Assembly (NCBI GenBank): GCA_964413825.1
Contig: CAYPTS010000028.1
Coordinates: forward strand, 1 to 22,016
Length of the DNA stretch: 22,016 nucleotides
DNA from: JAFGKM01 sp964413825
Lineage (GTDB): Bacteria; Ratteibacteria; UBA8468; B48-G9; JAFGKM01
Reading direction: 5' to 3'
Shown: positions 21,147-22,016 of the stretch, piece by piece
Layout: each line of letters starts with the position of its first letter
Numbering within the stretch: position 1 is the stretch's first letter
Translations under genes and position numbers: made by a program
The notes under the pieces: generated by a model
The model's input: only the letters and a program-made list of their open reading frames with translations
The model's database searches: none
Told to the model about the DNA's origin: nothing

Positions 21147-21398
21147 ATGAAAGGCAAGACCGTGGTTCTGGATACGCAGACGAAGTGGGTATACATAGGC
21201 AGATACGAAAAAGAAGACGGAATATATATTTTTCTTGAAAATGCCGATGCTTTTGACGTATCCGATACAACCTTGAGTAAGGACGAGTATATCCGAATGG
21301 TCAAAAAGGACGGTCTTGCGCCCAACAGGAAGCGGGTCTCGGTGCTGAAGTCAACGGTTTCCGCTGTAACCCTGCTGGACGACATTCTTGTCCAATAA
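21147..21398 (+). CDS. Uncharacterised small protein (83 residues)
   Basis: I cannot name this gene. The protein is soluble, with no signal peptide or membrane segment. It looks mainly beta-stranded at first (KTVVLDTQTKWVYIGRY, then GIYIFLENADAFDVSDT), then has a charged helix (SKDEYIRMVKKDG) and an NRKRVSVLKSTVSAVTLLDDI end. The pattern reminds me of small conserved proteins of unknown function in PVC-type bacteria, but this is recollection only. It has its own promoter, shares a control region with dapF, and stands 8 bp before plsC, which has no ribosome site. The two may therefore be translated together. Confidence 0.75.
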   Translation: MKGKTVVLDTQTKWVYIGRYEKEDGIYIFLENADAFDVSDTTLSKDEYIRMVKKDGLAPNRKRVSVLKSTVSAVTLLDDILVQ

Positions 21399-21406
21399 TA
21401 TATCTT

Positions 21407-22000
21407 ATGGAGAATCTGCTATATTTTTATGCAAGATTTCTTGGAGCAATACTCTGCAAGTTTCTGTTCCATATGGAGGTGCGGGGACTGGAAAACCTTG
21501 CGGATGTGGGGGATTCCTGCATTATCGCACCCAACCACCAGAGTTTTCTCGACCCGCCGGTTCTCGGGATTGCCTTCCCGCGTAAACTGAAGTATTTTGC
21601 AAAGACAGACCTGTTCAAAATCCCCATCCTGTCGTTTGTCGTAAGGAATCTCGGCGCAATTCCCATAGACAGGGATATCATGTCTTCGATGACCATGAGG
21701 CACGGCGTGAGGGTTCTGAAAGAAAAAAACTGGCTTGTTATCTTTCCCGAGGGCACGAGAAGCAGGAACGAGCAGATGTCAATGCCCAAGCAGGGCATCG
21801 GCTTTCTTCACTATAAGAGCGGTGCGCCTGTTGTACCGGTTTGGCTGGAAGGAACCGGCAGGGCGCTTCCTGTGTTCGCCCATTTCATAAGGCCAATAAA
21901 GATAAAGGTAATCATCGGGCAAAAGATAGAAACGGGAGGGAAGGACTATTTTGCCATTGCGCAGGAGGTTGTAGAGGCGATACAGAAACTTAAACCATAA
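21407..22000 (+). CDS. plsC: 1-acyl-sn-glycerol-3-phosphate acyltransferase
   Basis: PlsC transfers an acyl chain to lysophosphatidic acid to make phosphatidic acid at the inner membrane. The HX4D catalytic motif NHQSFLD is at 43-49 (His44, Asp49), the glycerol-phosphate-binding FPEGTRS at 113-119, with IPIDRD between. An N-terminal hydrophobic stretch (LLYFYARFLGAILCKFLF) suits membrane attachment. The 197-residue length is normal for short PlsC. There is no Shine-Dalgarno before the ATG, so coupling to the gene before it is likely. Its stop shares a base with the next start (TAATG). Confidence 0.93.
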   Translation: MENLLYFYARFLGAILCKFLFHMEVRGLENLADVGDSCIIAPNHQSFLDPPVLGIAFPRKLKYFAKTDLFKIPILSFVVRNLGAIPIDRDIMSSMTMRHGVRVLKEKNWLVIFPEGTRSRNEQMSMPKQGIGFLHYKSGAPVVPVWLEGTGRALPVFAHFIRPIKIKVIIGQKIETGGKDYFAIAQEVVEAIQKLKP

Positions 22001-22016
22001 TGAAAACGATAAATCT
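22000..22016 (+). CDS. Start of a further gene, cut by the window end
   Basis: An ATG overlaps the plsC stop as TAATG and opens a frame reading MKTIN before the sequence ends. The overlap suggests a coupled downstream gene. In some bacteria plsC is followed by ispH or rpsA, but five codons are not enough to decide. Confidence 0.5.

Overview
The window is about 22 kb of gene-dense bacterial chromosome that carries the replication-initiation neighbourhood. dnaA, dnaN and a dciA-type helicase-loader gene lie together, with DnaA boxes on both sides of dnaA. The genes are bacterial: DnaA, IF-3, L20/L35, ComEC and a diaminopimelate pathway (dapA, dapF). Strong AGGAGG-like ribosome sites precede many genes. 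Several operon-leading genes instead have a sigma-70-type promoter so close to the ATG that the mRNA would be almost leaderless. SecA has PVC-like insertions, ThrRS lacks the TGS domain, and many small dispersed palindromes are present. Together these suggest an uncultured candidate-phylum bacterium (Omnitrophota/Elusimicrobiota/PVC-like). That placement is a low-confidence inference.

Layout on the + strand: a CE7 carbohydrate esterase (152-1111); a regulatory and repeat stretch with a DnaA-box pair, a promoter, a 128-bp nested palindrome and tRNA-Phe(GAA); secA with a very large insertion (1520-5377); dnaA (5426-6712); a candidate origin spacer; dnaN (6810-7922); a two-hairpin repeat; dciA; then dapA-accD-folC, overlapping or closely spaced; then pyrC from its own promoter, followed by a small V-ATPase-stalk-like coiled-coil gene.

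On the - strand, read right to left: tRNA-Asp(GTC) with a partial duplication of its 3' end; thrS; an internal promoter and repeat-containing leader; infC (ATT start); rpmI; rplT; and a membrane GAF-GGDEF diguanylate cyclase coupled to rplT. Further right, also on the - strand, are an orphan CopG-type antitoxin and the dapF-comEC pair. dapF diverges, from overlapping -35 boxes, from a + strand unit of a small conserved-looking gene, plsC, and the first codons of another gene.

Themes worth attention: (1) seven DnaA-box matches in three arrays, every array with exact 11-bp spacing; (2) a roughly 370-residue stretch between two conserved motifs of SecA NBD2; (3) one palindromic repeat family read in-frame, in the same orientation and phase, inside both FolC and ComEC; (4) a ComEC whose metallo-beta-lactamase metal-binding motif is gone; (5) several families of short palindromes placed in leaders and next to tRNAs; (6) promoters compatible with leaderless transcripts.
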